A stretch of 64,000 nucleotides of DNA from Aquilaria yunnanensis (Eukaryota; Streptophyta; Magnoliopsida; Malvales; Thymelaeaceae). Location: the NCBI GenBank assembly GCA_039654915.1, contig CM077595.1, positions 83,741,501 through 83,805,500 on the forward strand. The letters run 5' to 3'. Shown piece after piece: positions 35,341 to 45,402 of this stretch (position 1 is the first letter of the stretch; each line of letters begins with the position of its first letter). The notes below the pieces were generated by a model. It worked only from the letters and a program-made list of their open reading frames with translations. It did not search any database and had not been told where the DNA came from. The translations under genes were made by a program, and so were the position numbers.

Positions 35341-35462
35341 TCATCGGGAGTCATAAGTTGTCTCTAACATATTTGGTAAATTTATGTGAAGTCAGTACAA
35401 TTCAATTAATGTCGATAAACAAATCAATGTTTATTTTTTTACTTAAATAATAATAAATGCAG

Positions 35463-37232
35463 ATGCCGCCTAAAGGGGATAACACCTATAAGCGCCGACC
35501 TGAGAAGGGACCATTTACACAGTTCAAGGAGGTCATAGAGCCAATACTTAATGCTTGACAGATGATGGGTTCTTCATCCCAGGCACAGGATGATGTAGCT
35601 GTAGAGACACATGACACATTAGTGCCAGCGACTTACGTCTAGTCACATCAGCACCAATCTGGCGGAGGTGGAGGCACGACATCTGGACATGGCGGACGAG
35701 TGCACCATGTTAGTCACTCGATCCTAACTCCTCATCCTTCAGATGAAGACATACATATTAATGACATCCCATCATCGATATCACAGACACCAACCTGAGC
35801 TTGGATGAGGATAGCCCCACATGGTAACACGTAAGTAATGAATATCCTACAAACTATCTAAAAATACTAATATTAGTAACATTACTATGAACCATCAATA
35901 TATAACTTCTTATAATAAATACTGTGATAAATCACTTGAACTGTGCAAATTCGTTCCGGCTGCAACAACACGGTTTGTGACACCATGTTTCACCACACAT
36001 TTCAAACCGTATTCTGATTGGTTCTCCGTCTCTCCATCAGACCTTCAACAATGGTGGCGTGTTTTTGAGATATAACACGTATATTATTATGATATGATGT
36101 ATTATTGTTAAAACAACTACTTGTTTTTTTCATGTTTTTAGTTTTGAAATATTATCCTTTATAGAGGAGCTGTGAGTGGGATCCGATACACCATAATGAG
36201 GTGTATCGGGTATGGAATATCTTGGGAGCACAGCATTATATGAACATAATGGCAGAAATCAAACGCGTCAAAGATCCTGTTAAACGCCGAGTAAAGGCAA
36301 ACTTTATGTCCAATGCTGCATACGCGGAAATGGAGGTATATTGGGCCACTCTGGAGTTCATTTAGAAGTCCGCTAAATTCAAGGCAATTCGAGCAACCGT
36401 AAGTGACGAGGATTCACAGTCTGGCTCTTGCAGTGCGACATATGCAGGGGGATCTATCTCGATGTCTGCACATCGAGATCAAATGGTATATATGCCGTTT
36501 ATGTTCTTCCATTTTACATTTAAGTAAATAATTAACATAAATTACCCATTAATCTAACGTATTATTCAATTAGAGAGAAAGAGATCCAGAGAAGAAGGAC
36601 CCTAACTTGTTTAAAGTCCTTCAAGCAACACATAAAATGAAGAACAAAAAATATGTTAGTAAGCGATATGAAGAAGTTGCTGTAAGTATAATAACTTCTT
36701 TTTCATACTATTGTTAACATACTTACCATGTTTTAGCAATAAAGCCTGATTCAAATGTGTTAATATGTTTCTATAGACTCATATCAGTACTGAGATTGAG
36801 GAGCAAACACAAGAAGATGATGGATTAGAGGCAATTAATGAACTTGCAATCATTAGTACTGCATCTAGAGGGAAAATGAGAGGAACTGTTTTTGGTTTAG
36901 GATCTGAGCAATGTGTCATACCGGGCCGCTGACTGGCTGGTGGCATCCCACCTATTGACATCACACAGACACCGCAATTCAACGAGTAAGTACAGAAGAT
37001 GATGGCGAAAAAGAATGTGTGAATGGATGCCGAGTACGAAAGGAAGCTTGAGAGACTTAAGAGGAGACAGAGAATAGAGATTGAGGCGAATAGGGCCACA
37101 TTGGAGGCAAACCGGACTCAGTTGGAGATTATTTGTAATTCGCTTAACCTTCCGTGTCCGCCGGCTCAATAAGTTCCATAGTACCCTAATGACTCAGACT
37201 CGAAAGATGAGGAGATAGTCTGGTCTCCTTGA
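35463..37232 (+). pseudogene. Second CACTA gene, Ptta/En-Spm (Transposase_24-like) relic
   Basis: The first frame begins MPPKGDNTYKRRPEKGPFTQ at 35463, then a Gly/Ser/His-rich stretch. Later exons show EIKRVKDPVKRRVKANFMSN and AYAEMEVYWATLEFI (36250-36365), ERDPEKKDPNLFKVLQATHK with KNKKYVSKRYEEVA (36575-36680), a central EIEEQTQEDDGLEAINELA (from about 36790), and a C-terminal helix rich in Glu and Arg (AEYERKLERLKRRQRIEIEA, about 37029-37088). This pattern (WxxW-like start, KTHxKKxxxFVxxR-like middle, coiled-coil end) is that of the plant transposase Ptta/En/Spm family encoded downstream of TNP2. Introns separate the pieces, and several in-frame stops (for example in EFI*KSA) show decay. 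In known elements this partner protein binds the terminal repeats. Confidence 0.7.
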
Positions 37233-37554
37233 TTGTTGACTTCAACAGGTAAATCATTTCATAATTTCCTATGTTATCAGACTTGGACAAGAATTGTTAG
37301 ACCTAAGACTCAAATTAAATTCCTGAGATGTGTCGACCGTTGAACCTTATATGGTTTGTTGCAGACATATATGTACTTGTTTTAATTATGATGTATTAGA
37401 GAATGTTTTATGGGAATTATTGAAATGAATTTACTTTTTTATGTGTAATTTTGATTGCTTAGCAAGGGTGTCGCAGCTTTGAAATTGGTATCTCCATTTA
37501 GAAATTGTTTCAAACAGGGAAAAGAACGAAACAAACCCACAACTGAAAATGTAA

Positions 37555-38064
37555 ATTACTAACGTCCGTGCACGTTGGTAATTACTAACGGCCGCTTACC
37601 AACGTAAGTGACCGTTGATAGTTACTAACGTGCATACGCGTTGGTAATTACTAACGCTCTTACCAACGCGTGCACGTTGGTAATTACCAACGTTCTTACC
37701 AACGCGAGTAACTGTTGGTAATTACCAACGTGCACCTGCGTTGGTAATTACCAACGCTCGTACCAACGCGCGTAGCCGTTTGTAATTACCAATATGCACA
37801 CGCATTGGTAAGTATCAATGTGCATATGCGTTGGTAATTAAAAACACATGTTGGAAACTAAGGCCGGTTCATGACCGTTGGTAATTACCAACGCGTATTT
37901 TACCAATATGCACGCGTTGGAATTTATCAATGTGTTAATTTTTACGCATTGGTAAAGGAATTATCAACAAATCGTTTACTAACGTGCATTTACCAACGGC
38001 TCCGCGTTGATAATTTCAGTTTACCAACACGCAACCGTTGGAAAATACATAAATTTTAGTAGTA
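37555..38064. repeat. CACTA right subterminal repeats
   Basis: More than twenty copies of ACCAACG or CGTTGGT words in alternating orientation, many paired as short hairpins (for example ACCAACGCGTGCACGTTGGT at about 37662), ending in AAATTTTAGTAGTA. They match the words in the left end, confirming the partner terminus. Confidence 0.88.
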
Positions 38065-38911
38065 CTTGTCATTGTGAAATGAGATATCAAGAATTAATGA
38101 TGTTTAGTGGGGGTTTTTTATGGGTGAAAAAGTAGGGGCTTAAGGGGTGGTGTTTAGAGGGGTTTTTAAAGGTGATCCTCAGGTGCAAATTTTCTTTAGA
38201 TTAGTATTGGTGTTTTTAGCTTTTGTATATTTAGAGGTGTAAGATGAGGTTTTCCTAGAAGGGAAATTTTGTTGATTGATTTATTTATGTATCCGGTGGC
38301 TAGTTGGATCTCCATGTATATCATTTTCATTTATTCAAGTATAATAAATTTTCAAAAAAAAATTATTTCACTAATCTAACAAACATGATATTTTTTAAAT
38401 TATTTTTCCTATATATAATTGTTGGTGGAACATGTTTATTTTTGAAAGTTGTGGTTGTTACTTTCTATATTTTACTTTACAAAAATCCTATTTTCCCAGA
38501 TAGAATTTTGAGATTAATCCTTGGACCAAATTCCCCTAACTGTCAATGACTTCTAGTTCAAAGTTGCAAGGAAATATATCATGTACTTTTTTCCAATATT
38601 ACTTTTTACCATATATGATAATTATAGTAAGGAGATGGGTTTTGCAAAATGGTGGTGACTGTAAATTTGGAATAAGTTGTATATGAATATATATGAAGAA
38701 TACTACATATTTATTTGACATAAAATTAGAAAATTGACAAATATTATGGACATTTTTTAAGGTAAAAACATTTGATTATGTTGATTTCAATAATTAAATG
38801 ATATACTTTTTTCCTTCTTATATATATATTTTTAGGAGTTTCCATTTATTAAAGTTAGGATTAGGGATGACATTATGATCGAGCTAGCATTTTTGTTCAA
38901 CGTAAACGAGC
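38065..38911. other. Non-coding gap
   Basis: AT-rich DNA right of the CACTA element. I see no reading frame worth naming and no clear repeat boundary. Confidence 0.45.
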
Positions 38912-39283
38912 TCACGCTACCTTCCTTTCGACACGCTTGCTGATCCTTCCCTGTAATTTGGAATTACAACGAAGAGCAAGACCGTGGCCGGCCGGAAGCG
39001 ATATTATAAAAAACTGTGATACACTTTCGTGAATGGCAGCCTCCGACGTCGCCCGGGAGCCCGTGGCAGTCGGCGCAAGAGGTTTTATCGCCATCCTTCC
39101 GTAATCTTCAACCGTGTGCCCGCTGCAACATATCAGACGCTTGGACCAGGTCGGGATAGCGGAATTATTAGAAGGGGTCAGGTAATTAGTGCTAGAAAAT
39201 AATTTAAGAAATCTTGTTACAATTCCCTGAAGCTGCAAAATTCCAACTTTTTCATGTTCAATTCTGTGTATATGAAACTTCAA
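38912..39283 (-). other. Unassigned open frame of 123 codons
   Basis: The minus strand is open across a locally GC-richer patch (38905-39150) with CCGACGTCGCCCGGG-like words that stand out from the AT-rich surroundings, which favours an exon-derived origin. The product would contain RISKRVERK near its C terminus and no obvious signal peptide or membrane segment. I do not recognise the family. It could be one exon of a host gene, or a fragment; neighbours give no clue. Confidence 0.25.
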
Positions 39284-39463
39284 AGCTAGGGATTCTTCAT
39301 CAACTATAAATGCTGTTGAGTTCGTTGGTTGAGGTCACATTATATATTTTGCTTTTCTTTTTCTTTTCCGAATTGTTTTAACCTATACACTTAGCTCCAC
39401 TATTTTGACATTGAAATAGAGCAACATTTAAATCAGGTGACTTATGTCCTGCTGTAATTGAAA

Positions 39464-39919
39464 GAGAAACTTACAATTATCTCTAAAGTATGCTATAATA
39501 ACCTATAATTTACCCCCTTTATTTTTAGAAATCTACATTTTACCTCTACATTTTTTATATTGTCTGATACCAACTTCTGAAACTGTATTTAAATTATACA
39601 ATAATCATCTTCTAGTAATTTCAATCTCTCAAATATTTATTTTTATAGTTAATAGACATTTTAAATTATTATTTTTTCTTTCTATAAATATATTTTTCTT
39701 CCTGTAAATACATATCACATTTTTAAAGGTCGGTTTACTTTAAAAAAAATATAAAAAAATTTGAAATTACTAGAACATTATTATCAGATAGTTAAATTAG
39801 GATTTTATAAATTGTCATTAGACACTGTAAAGCAAACAAGGGGTAAAGTGTAGATTTTTTAAAATAAAAAAGGTAAAATGTAAGTTAGATCAAACCATAG
39901 GAAATTTTTGTAATTTTCC
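39464..39919. mobile_element. Mutator-like MITE
   Basis: The flanking direct repeat TGTAATTGAAA (39453-39463 and 39920-39930) is exact over 11 bp. The ends are imperfect inverted repeats (GAGAAACTTACAATTATCTC, and inward from the right GGAAAATTACAAAAATTTCC). Subterminal inverse words TCTACATTTTACC and GGTAAAATGTAAG strengthen the pairing. Length 456 bp, no coding capacity. Confidence 0.7.
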
Positions 39920-40204
39920 TGTAATTGAAAATGGAGATTGCAAAGTATATGTTAGATCAAACCATAGACGGGGCTAAAGATTTGCCTTTCACACCATCAT
40001 TCTTTTGAAAAAGTGGAAATAGTTAAAATAAAAAAAAAAAAGGATGAAACATGCATATTCTAAAGATGACGAAGATCGTTTGGTACTGGCCTTTCAAACT
40101 TATTCCCAGGATCCCTTTGTTCTGGCATTATACTCACCTGCCCCATTATATTCGTCAATTCTTAATTTTTTTTTTTATATTTCAACATATTTATCATTTT
40201 TTGG

Positions 40205-40310
40205 GCAATATTTGTGTTCATTCGTCTCATTAATTAATATTTGATAATTTAGATCAGCAATGTTTGTGTTTATTCGTTTCATTAATTAATAATCAATAAT
40301 TTAGATCAAT
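40205..40310. repeat. 53-bp tandem duplication
   Basis: CAATATTTGTGTTCATTCGT...TTTAGATCAG is followed directly by CAATGTTTGTGTTTATTCGT...TTTAGATCAA. The two copies differ at only a few bases. TGTTCATTCG-like words suggest a hAT relic nearby, but ends were not found. Confidence 0.65.
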
Positions 40311-40547
40311 GTTGTAGGTTGAATGAACATGGTCATGAATATCTTAAACGAACTTGTTTGTGAACAATATAACGAATGCATTCATGTAACAGTATAGACA
40401 ATCAAATAGTTGAACATGAATAAAAAGAATGAAACATTTTGCATATGAGATTCTGAGAACATCTAAACATTTAATCGGTCAATGCTACTGAGAAGATGAG
40501 AACTGTTCCTTTTCTTAAATGATTAAATTTGAACTACACCCAAACTT

Positions 40548-40884
40548 GAGTCAACTTAATCTAAAAGGATTTATTTTTATTTTTACATCAATTTTACTTA
40601 GAACCAATTTCATTTGAAAGTTAATATTATGTAAATATAATAATCTATTTGAAAGTAAATTTTCATGATGTTATTAAATTTATATTAACTTTTCTATTTT
40701 TAGATATTACAAAAGAAAATTAGTAAAAATTTAATAAGATTATAAAAATTATATTTTTAAGGGATTATTACATGTATATAATATTAACTTTAAAATAAAA
40801 TTGATTCTACACAAAAAAAAATAAATATAAAAATAAAAATATTATTTTAAATTAATTTAATTTAAGTTAAAATGAATTGACTGT
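40548..40884. mobile_element. Stand-alone member of the array's fold-back MITE family
   Basis: The outer arms GAGTCAACTTAATCT and AGTTAAAATGAATTGACTGT pair as inverted repeats over well over 100 bp, with inner words ATAATAATCTATTTGAAAG and TTTTTAAGGGATTATTACATG. The possible 5-bp flanking duplication AACTT lies at 40543-40547 and 40885-40889. It has the same architecture and arm sequence as the MITEs embedded in the units at 2345-26328, showing that this is a dispersed family. Confidence 0.65.
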
Positions 40885-43172
40885 AACTTTAAAAAGCTTC
40901 TACTCTAGTGCGGTGAGAAAGTGATCAATATGGGGCTTCATTGAATGGGGTCGCTGGTGGATCATGGCCCAATTTTGGCCACCACTAAATCAGATGATTT
41001 TTTCATGAAAAATATTTGAGAAGAGACTACACCATTTCATGTTAAAGTCGTCTTTACTGACTTGTTTCATAACACTTTAGTGCTTTGTTTGGCTGTGCTT
41101 AATATGCCAGTGGTTCATTCAGAAAAAAATATATATAATTAGTGGCTCACGGAATACTTAATTGACTAAACGGGCCTTGGCTTACTTAGACTGATTTTAA
41201 AACATGAATGATTTATTTCGCAACCAAAAAAAAAAATCGTAAGTTGTTTATACATTATCTTTGCCAAACTTATTTCTAACAAATCAAATTAATAGATACC
41301 AAATTAGCTATTAATTAAATTGAGGCACAAAAAAAAAGTTGTCAATATAGGCGACAAGGTATCCATTATTATGAGGAATGATAGCAACCTTCACTTTTAC
41401 CTTCTCCTTCATACCTTCTCCCTTGTATGTGCCACGTGCACTTCTTAATATTAGTGCAAATGAGCTATTGGTAGAAAAAGTGTATTTAAGTTGGTGGTTT
41501 TGAGAACTAATCAAATTTTCATTTTTCTTCACTAGAAAAGTTTCTTTTAAGCCCAAAGTAAAATGGGATTTACACATTTTTTTTTCTCACATCTTTTATT
41601 ATTTTATTTTATTCTCTTGATAAGATGTTTTTTGTTATTTTAGTAATAATGTTCACACCAAATTAACCAAGTACAACTATATGTGTATCCCTCGTAAATT
41701 TAAATTATTTAATAATTACGTGCAAACTAAGTTTGTAAAATTAATTTAATAAAATATTTTGTAGAAATAGGATTAGTTTTTTTAGATAACTGGTTCAATC
41801 ATGATAATACAGATGTTCTTTGTTCGATATTTTTTTTCTCAATTATGAGACATACAATTAAATTAATTATTTGTGAAAGAACTTCAACGGTAATTAGGTT
41901 ACAAAAAGGTGTTTCTTTTAAAATTTTATTTTTATTGATTTTATACCCATTAAATATTACATTTGTTTCAACAAACTTTGCACAAAATTTTATAAAATTA
42001 TTCATGTACCTTCAATGGAGAAAAATATTCTTTATAGGATTAAGTAAAAAAATAGTGTATGATTTATTGAATTTTAATCTTCAATTACTATTTTTTGTTT
42101 TCCACAATCAATTTTGATTGGATTTATCTATTTTAATATATTATATAAGAGAGTTTTTTTGCTCTAATTTCTAAAAAAATACTGCTTGGCAGTCTGCTCT
42201 TGGGCACCTAGATTTTGGAGAGGATGAAGAAAGTTGGGTATAAAATTAAGTTATAAAGTGTCCCAAAAGCGGGTAGCTGGAATGAAAGTGTGAAAAGAAA
42301 AGTCACTTTTTAAAATTTAAGTAAGAATAAAATCGAAAGCAATAGTAGAGAGGGGAAATGAGAGGAGAAATGAGAGCGGCAACCTCAAATAAAAGAATTA
42401 TGTAATTTAGGTGTAGAATACATAAATTGTAGTTAATTTAGTTGACAAATATATTATGTGTTAAAATAAATCCTTTATGATCGAATTCTAATTTACTAAG
42501 ATAGAAGACTGCCTAGCCTATGTATACCTTTAAATAAAAGTTTTGCAATCAAATCTAGACTTCACTAGAAAAATAAAATCGTCTTTCATTTTATAGTCCA
42601 ACTATACTTGTTATTTCTAGGTCAAATGAGTTATTTAATACATTATTTTTAATTGTATTAATTTTTTAGTTGACTTATGTACCAATTAAAATTTTATAAT
42701 TTAAGAAATCTAAATAGTCTTTAAAATATTTTTAAAAAATAATTATTTTTATTAAATTTTCTTTTTTTAAGTTGTGTATAGAAAAAATTTCCTAAAAAAT
42801 AAATTAATTTCTGAAAATTTTTATTAAATTGATCGTTGTGTATAGATAAAGTGTTAGTTTTTTTCTTCAAGTTTGTTTTATTATTTTCACTTGTATGCTT
42901 CATTTTCAATACTTAAATTAAGAAAGAGTGAAAATGAATATTAAAAGGGTAATTAAAAATGTGACATGGTAAAATATTTCTTTCCCCATTTTTTCAATCA
43001 GAAAAACGAGACCAATTCAAACTTGAGAATTCTCTTCATGTAGTAATAAACTAGTAATTGTTAGTGTCTTCAGGGCCCAGGGAAATTGCTTTATGGTGAA
43101 AGTAAAAAGTTTTTCGAATTTCAACACAATAACAATTTTGCTTTGTCGGTTTTGCACTAAAACCAAGTAGTG
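40885..43172. other. AT-rich non-coding stretch
   Basis: Mostly low-complexity AT-rich DNA. A segment at about 41370-41450 is inverted relative to 43171-43262 (see the separate entry). No convincing reading frame or element ends. Confidence 0.45.
41370..41450 (-). repeat. Inverted copy of the 43171-43262 segment, contains a G-box
   Basis: Read on the minus strand it starts AGTGCACGTGGCACATACAA and continues GGAGAAGGTATGAAGGAGAA. The plus strand at 43171 starts AGTGCACGTGGCACAATGGC and continues AAGGAGAAGCTATGAACGAG. Both contain the CACGTG G-box core. The segments are about 1.7 kb apart and face away from each other. Origin unknown. Confidence 0.55.
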
Positions 43173-43262
43173 CACGTGGCACAATGGCAAGGAGAAGCTA
43201 TGAACGAGAAGGTAAGAGAGAAGGCGGCGATCATCCCTCCTCCCAAATTATGTGGCATTAAA
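43171..43262 (+). repeat. Partner of the inverted duplication at 41370-41450
   Basis: Same G-box-containing segment as above in the opposite orientation, GC-richer than its flanks. It lies beyond the 3' end of the reductase-like gene, so a role in that gene's promoter is unlikely. Confidence 0.5.
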
Positions 43263-43446
43263 CGGTTGTGCTTTGCCCAAACCAAAGTGCAGAAGCGCAT
43301 TAAACCAAAAGAAGTTGATGACTTCCGTCGCCATGGGGCCTAAGAGAAAAGAAACTCTGGCTGGAGTCCAATTTTCTACCTAACCCATTAATCAAAAGGA
43401 AGACGAAAGGGAACAAAGTTGTAGAAAAAAGTGAAAGTTTCATGAC

Positions 43447-44872
43447 TCATAAGTTAAGGAAGCCCTTCTTCTTCAAGCTTTCAACGGTGTCTTTAACACT
43501 CACCTCCAAGGGAATGAAGTTGATTCCCAAAGTTTGAGCCCTCTCCCTTGATACGCGGCACGCCGGCTCTACAGGAATACTGTCCACCAATCTGCCACGT
43601 ATGGAAACAGCGAAACAAACCCAAAGTCTTATAACTTTGATCATCCTCTGCGTCATAGTATATGGTGGCATGACTTTAGGAGCTTACTCTAGCGTAGGAT
43701 AAAGATTTTTCAGCATCTTCAAAACCTCAGAGACATGGACAGCTCTTCCAACTAAGCAGTATCTCCCAGTTGCTGAAGGGTCCTCAAAAGCTTATTAGCC
43801 TGGAACACTCTTGTGAATTTGTGACATTTTAGGCTTATTAACATTTTGGTTTTGAATTCGCACAAGATTAATAAAGGAACAAAGGCTGAACTTTGTTCAG
43901 ATTGGTTTAGCGTTTAGGAAGAAAAGTACCAGTTATGATGCTCAAAAGCACCTCCACTGAGCTATTAAGTGCTGGCTGCAGAAGAGGACCTATGACCACT
44001 GCAGGATGTAGGGAGACCAAATCAAGCCCATTTTCATTGGCGAAATTCCAAGCAGCCTGCTCAGCCAAGGTTTTGGACAGGTGATACCAACTCTGTCAAA
44101 AAGGTTAGGTAGAAACATACAAGGGTTAAAAACAAAAAGCAAGTCTGTTAATTGAGACACAGGTGTACACAGCAATTGAGGAAATTGTATTGGCAGGACA
44201 AACCTTAGAGTTCTTGCAAACTTCAAGATCAGAAGACCAAGTCTCATCAACTACCACATCGGGAGTTAGAAGTCTCCCAGTGAGCAGAACCGAAGCCATA
44301 GAAGATGTGAGCACTACTCTTCTAATTGAAGGGACTTTTGAACATGCTTGAAGAACATTCAAAGTGCCCTTCACAGCTGGATCGATCAGTTCTACCTGCG
44401 GGTCAGAGGATGAAAGAAAAGCTGGAGATGCTGTATGAAAAACACCTTCACATCCTTCCACAACTGGGCCAAAAGATCCTTCATCCAGTAAGTCAGCTTT
44501 GAACAGATGAAGTCTTTCCCTTGCTCCGTCAAGTGCAAGCAAGTGCTGTGTCTTTTTTGGATCACCTCGCGCACAGTTCAACGAAATCAAACGTTAAGGT
44601 TAAGCCTAGTTGTTGGATTATATTTGCTTTGAATATTGCAATTATCAGGAAGAACAAGACGAGAGAACAGCATTTTTTCTACATACAAGGAAATTGGCAG
44701 GAAAAATAAAGACATGAAAATAATAGATACAAAAGCAGTAGAAGAATGACTGACTTGTGTCCCGAACGGTGGCTTTGACCGTGTAACCTCGTTGAAGCAA
44801 ACGCTTAACAAGCCAGGAAGCAATGTAACCGGAAGCTCCGGTGACACACACCACCTTCCCTTCTCCATTCAT
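43447..44872 (-). pseudogene. Cinnamoyl-CoA reductase-like short-chain reductase gene, conserved block missing
   Basis: Five exons can be placed on the minus strand: 44755-44872, 44204-44565, 43930-44092, 43688 to 43790 or 43799, and 43447-43591. The first three join in frame with GT-AG borders. Exon 1 gives the NADP-binding start [20 protein letters not shown]. Exon 2 gives [26 protein letters not shown] and [10 protein letters not shown]. Exon 3 has the catalytic Tyr-Lys pair in [15 protein letters not shown] and [12 protein letters not shown]. Exons 4 and 5 give [15 protein letters not shown] and SRERAQTLGINFIPLEVSVK. The usual stretch between LLSIITG and AFEDPSA (PNxxxGWVxVxDVAxAHI), about 25-28 residues, is absent; two stops precede exon 4 unless splicing uses the AG at 43791-43792. 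The NWYCYGK signature of true lignin reductases is SWYHLSK here, so a relative (alcohol or aldehyde reductase) is more likely. A copia element lies 241 bp upstream. Probable pseudogene. Confidence 0.75.
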
Positions 44873-45113
44873 CCGATCAGATCTCGCTTTGCTCCTTCCT
44901 TAGCTTGCGGCCAGCGGCCTCGGCTGACCTGGGGACTGGGAACAGCTCCGGTCAGACTTGAGCAGCTTGAATTGAGTCACTCTCAAAATTGTGGCCATGA
45001 AGGCCTAATGTCACTGTTACTCCCTGAGCTATAGGTTTAGTTTCAGTTTGGTCCTTGAGTTAAATATAATTGTAAATTGATTCCCAAATGAACAATGAAT
45101 ATCATGCATGTGT
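44873..45113. promoter_or_regulatory. Upstream region of the reductase-like gene, cut off by the copia element
   Basis: Only 241 bp separate the start codon from the copia target duplication. It contains GC-rich words near 44910-44950 but no TATA box that I can defend. Any promoter elements farther upstream have been moved 4.6 kb away by the insertion. Confidence 0.35.
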
Positions 45114-45370
45114 TGTTAAGTACACTTTGATCAAGAGGCGAATGAACAAAGCTAGAACAACTCAACAAATTGGGAATGACCACTCTGCTTTATTTCTGCT
45201 ACCCTTGGCTCCTTTTAAAGCCTTACATTCTAGCGGAAGATACTTGAAACAAAGTAACGTGAAAGCATGAAACAAGGAAACGAACGGATAAATAACAGCC
45301 CTGATTCTAAGGAATTTATTCTAACTAAAATATAACAACCAGATTTTCTAGAAGCTTGTGTATCTCATCA
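45114..45370 (-). repeat. Copia 3' LTR
   Basis: On the minus strand it starts TGATGAGATACAC and ends GTACTTAACA. It differs from the other LTR by one transition (about 45221) and one transversion (about 45343). Confidence 0.97.
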
Positions 45371-45402
45371 TTCCCTCCCTTAAACTAAATGTTGTTCTAG
45401 CT

